A stretch of 64,000 nt of DNA. It comes from Moniliophthora roreri (lineage: Eukaryota; Basidiomycota; Agaricomycetes; Agaricales; Marasmiaceae). The stretch's first letter is position 1. Every line of letters begins with the position of its first letter. The stretch lies in NCBI GenBank assembly GCA_001466705.2, contig LATX02000078.1, positions 62,001 to 126,000 on the forward strand, read 5' to 3'. Under the pieces are notes generated by a model, which made no database searches, was not told where the DNA came from, and saw only the letters and a list, made by a program, of their open reading frames with translations. A program made the position numbers and the translations under genes. Shown in pieces: positions 60,619 through 64,000 of the stretch.

Positions 60619-60975
60619 TTATAAAACTCCATTAGGACCTTGTCCCAGATCGCATTGACCCTGCTTGACTTGGCCATGGATAGGGCGGTAACGAAACATG
60701 AGCATCCCACCTCCCCGACTCCAAACGCTTGCTTTCGAAATCTCGTCACCAGGTCTTCCTGTATCTGATGACTGAGAGCTATGCATGACCGAAGGTGCTA
60801 TCAGAACAGGTGTTACCACAGTCGAAGCCGGCCTAGAATTAGACGGGTGCTGTATAATAGACCCACTCGGTAGAGTATTGATCGCCATTGGTGGAGGAGA
60901 ATCCTTCAGCGGGGTCGGATTTCTCTCTGTCTCTATGAACGGCGTCAGCTGGATGACTTTTCGTCGACTTCGCGT
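60619..60975 (-). other. open tail downstream of the GH76 stop codon
   Basis: In the same frame as the GH76 gene, 119 codons stay open after its TAG. They read TRSRRKVIQLTPFIETERN and then a Ser/Pro-rich region, the composition of a cytoplasmic tail (basic stop-transfer RSRRK, then the TPF-type motif). See findings. Confidence 0.6.
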
Positions 60976-62983
60976 CTATAGGAAGGCGATTAATCCTATC
61001 AATGCAACGAAAGCACCTCCGCCAACGGCAGCTCCGGCAATTGCTCCAGCTGAAGTGGACTTGGACTGTACTCCGGCTTCGTCTGTAGGCCCGGCGCCCG
61101 GAGACCCGCCAAATCCATTCGAAGATTGAGACAAAAGAATACCCGCCATAAGAACTGTGGCTCCGCTAGTCTGTCCTGCACCGTCAAACGTTGTTGGTGG
61201 CCCAATCCATGATGTTCCGTATATGTTACTGCCCTTTCCTTGATCGACGACGGCGTTATACTGGAAAATATATTAGCTACTCCTCATTAAAGAACACAAC
61301 CTTTCCAATGTACATACCTGAACTGCAATGTAGGCCTGGACGTACGATCGAAAATCAGAAGGTGTAGTGATTCGTTCGTACACTTCCGATAATCCACGAA
61401 CTATATTCTCATCGCCTCGGTCATCTTCAAGAATTGTGAGTTTTTCTCAGACCGAGCATTCTATCATGTATGTCATCGAAAAACTCACACCAAGCCGCAA
61501 TCAATCCATCAGCATTCTGCCATAGAGGATAAGCAATAGTAGCCGAAACCAAGTCCCAAAGCCTAAGAAAATAATCAGGAGTAGTAACAAAGTTCTTGCG
61601 GAAAAATACTCACGTCTGTTGCATAGCCGAATCTTGTGTAACAGATGCGAGAATAGCAAGACCTTCGATAGTCAAACCCGAATTGTACGGGTTTATGAAA
61701 TCAAAGGTTCCACAAGAGTCATTCTGTCGAGCGGATATGCCATCTCGGACGAGGCCATCGGTGAAGTACAAGTGATGGCGAATGAAATCCATGGACTGCT
61801 TAGCTGCTTCAAGGTAGGTATTATTTGATGTTGCTTCTGCCAAAAGAGACGATAGGCTGAATGGTGCCTGGATTGTAAAAGCAGAACCATCGAATGTATG
61901 GAAGGGACGTACACTAAGAAAGATCTGAATATCTCGATGTCGGAGATGCAGACTCTTTACAAAGCAGGGGAGAGCCTTACCCTGTCGCGATTGCCACTAT
62001 CTGAGGATCAGACGAATCGGTAGACTGCCAATTAAACACTGTCAGATAAACCACCAAAATGAAAAGATGAGGCTTGCCAGAAAGGTTCCTCCTGTCATCG
62101 TGGCTTGAGAATTAGCTCCGGCTAACGGAGTCACTGAGATGGAGGATCTCAAAGCGTGTGTACTTTCGAGACTAGCTCACCATCGAGGCATTGTTTCTGA
62201 ACGGAGAAGTCCTTCACAGGTGTGAATCCAGTATTGATGTTGCTACTCGATAGGGTATACACCTGGCCCACGTTCCACACCTCTTCAGCAAAGGGTAAAA
62301 ATGAACCGTCGTTGTACGCTTTGTAGGCATGAACAGCCGCATAACCATATGAACTAATACATAGGTTAAGAATCAAAGCTCGTTTGCCAAGTATGCATAT
62401 ACAAAACTCACAGTAGCTCGCTGATCTTTAGCGTTCCCAGATGCGAGTCAATCCTTAGAACAGATCGAGATAATAACTCACTCTGGTGAAAATTTGTACT
62501 GAGCAATTGAAATTATGAGATATAGCGAATGAACGCACGGTGTACCACTCGCCGCTCGGTCATTAATATTCACAAGAGCTTGTAAGCCTTTGAGCTGATC
62601 ACGATACTTCGTCTGCTTAGTGAGCGAGTCGAATCTAGCCATCTGGGCGTAGAAATTCCCTGCTATTCCGAATGCAGTATCTGAGAGCGACTACTATATC
62701 AATTCTTGCACGAAACGTCAAACACTGAGTGCGTACTGATGAATTGCCCATTTGATTGGAGCCCTGCAACTCCCTTCTCCATAGCTGCGCTGGCAATCCC
62801 TATACGGTCCTCAATCGATTGTGGAATACTCGGTTTCTAGTGAGAATTAGACTTTAGAGTCGATGAGATGGTGGGAGGACATACACGCCAGGACGAAGGA
62901 ATCGTGTAATTTTGGGCCTGGGAGACACCACAAAATAGCGGGACAACGATGAGAACCCACAGAGAAATCGAGGCTGCTGGCAT
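60976..62983 (-). CDS. glycoside hydrolase family 76 protein, membrane-anchored
   Basis: Wall-associated GH76-type protein; fungal relatives of alpha-1,6-mannanase (Dcw1/Dfg5 group) act on wall mannan or GPI glycans. The signal peptide is in MPAASISLWVLIVVPLFCG...QAQNYTIPSSWR. Family blocks in order: KPSIPQSIEDRIGIASAAM, YGYAAVHAYKAYNDGSFLP, SSSNINTGF, TFDGSAFTIQAPF, NNTYLEAAKQSMDFIRHHL, ARQNDSCG, NPYNSGLTIEGLAILASV and WDLVSATIAYPLWQNADG. A membrane segment GAIAGAAVGGGAFVALIGLI ends at TAG (60976-60978). Many introns of about 50-60 nt interrupt it. Catalytic Asp residues could not be assigned. The start at 62983 gives the signal peptide; a further in-frame Met lies upstream. The stop falls where a cytosolic tail would begin. 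Confidence 0.8.
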
Positions 62984-63148
62984 GATCGAGGTCGTGGGGA
63001 AAGACCCGTTCATCAAGTTGTTACATATATAAGACCTACAGCATCTGCCATAGGAAAGATGGTTATCATAAGAGGACCATATGATGCGGTTCTTGTCCTC
63101 GCTAGCTAAGTAAAGGCACGGATCAATAATGATCAAGTGTAAAAGACC

Positions 63149-64000
63149 TTGGAACTACACCTAGGTGAAAACTGTAAAAGCACCACTATGAGTGGGCTGA
63201 TACTAGGAGCGGATGTTCACAGGCCGTCTAGAAATGGCGGAAGGCTGGTGGGCGAGAGCAAATGCGTCTCGGCACCAAGGAGGTGGTGGTTCGATGGCAC
63301 GTCGCAGAGATTCACGTGTCGCGGCGATGAAAAAATTTCCCATCGGCTCTTATCTCTTTACCATCATTACGACTACCTTCAACTCTGCCACCTGAGAAAC
63401 CCAAATGTATATCGACTCACAGAGCATGCCTTGAAGATTCCAAAATTGGATCGTCTTTCTCTCAGGTCAGCTGCTAGATCTTTGGACATCAGAGAGCTTT
63501 TTGTTGAACACTTTCATCGTAGCCCTTCGGTTTTAGCATGGACGTATTTGAAGCAATCGCGAGTACGGAGAACGTTATACGAGTGGTGGATATGCATACG
63601 TCGGGAGAGGTTCGTGGACTAGACATCAGCTATAGACTTATATCGCTAAAATCATCACGGACAGCCCACTCGTATCATCGTCTCAGGATACCCTAATCTG
63701 AAAGGAGATACTCTGTTGGAGAAGCGACGCTATGCTATTGACTATCACGACGACATCCGAAAGCTGTATGATTTCATCTTGCTCTATCGATACTCAGCTC
63801 CTCAATTCATCTTACAGGCTGATGCTAGAACCTCGTGGGCATGACGGAATGTACGGGGCTATTCTGATTCAGGAAACTGAGCTCACGAAGGCTGGTGAGG
63901 CAGATATCGGCGTGCTGTTTTGTCATAATGGTGCGTACTATCAAATTTCTGTACGAAATATGAGTCATGATTGATTAGCTTTCAGAGGGATATTCTACAA
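63149..64000 (+). other. coding-like fragments, possibly a gene running off the end
   Basis: Plus-strand frames: 63149-63622 with Leu-rich text (ALKIPKLDRLSLRSAARS and RELFVEHFHRSPS) and a 63687-63840 stretch, after an acceptor-like TCTCAG, reading YPNLKGDTLLEKRRYAIDYH. They may be exons of one protein of unknown family extending beyond the window. An F-box/LRR-like protein is possible but unproven. Confidence 0.3.

Overview
The window is a piece of a filamentous basidiomycete genome, most likely an Agaricomycete. The evidence is the density of short (about 45-65 nt) GT-AG introns, the lack of operons, and lineage-restricted families: DUF6593, DUF6534-type 7TM proteins, FunK1 kinases, HET-domain proteins, fungalysin, GH76 and an ACS-type permease. 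No tRNA, rRNA or CRISPR was recognised.

Left part (0-31 kb) is mostly conventional genes. It starts with a tandem pair of small DUF6593 genes (0.8-2.7 kb), followed by a broken FunK1 kinase (3.6-5.5 kb). Next come the mitochondrial dynamin Mgm1/OPA1 (6.2-9.6 kb), an F-box protein (11.1-12.6 kb), a Rab18-like GTPase (12.9-13.8 kb), a HET-domain protein (14.5-16.1 kb, minus) and a secreted M36 fungalysin (17.3-20.1 kb). They are followed by an ACS/Dal5-type permease (20.7-23.5 kb, minus), a 280-bp MITE with perfect 29-bp terminal inverted repeats (24.8-25.1 kb), a large RhoGEF (26.1-30.3 kb) and a HIT nucleotide hydrolase (30.6-31.3 kb).

Middle part (31.8-48.4 kb) has a metabolic and membrane flavour: a 7TM protein, a cytochrome P450, a DUF6534 7TM protein, an aldo-keto reductase, a DHA1 drug-efflux transporter and a secreted protein of unnamed fungal type. 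P450, reductase and exporter could act on one small molecule, but no backbone-forming enzyme is seen. At 45,367-47,807 a 1,220-bp sequence occurs twice in direct orientation with exactly one N between, which looks like an unmerged contig overlap rather than biology.

Right part (48.5-64 kb) is repeat-rich. A block from about 50.7 to 56.7 kb is strikingly poor in CpG and holds no intact gene. It contains a roughly 430-bp inverted partner (52.44-52.87 kb) of a CpG-rich copy at 49.85-50.27 kb, and the two differ almost only by C-to-T/G-to-A changes at CpG. That is the signature of cytosine methylation plus deamination, or a RIP-like process. Beyond it lie a truncated SKP1 paralog with a stranded relic of the canonical last exon, degenerate tandem repeats (58.4-60.3 kb), a GH76 protein with an in-frame stop just after its membrane segment, and coding-like fragments running off the right end.

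Exon coordinates were worked out by hand from splice sites, reading phase and family resemblance. Multi-exon genes for which no exon list is given have reliable outer boundaries but approximate internal structure.
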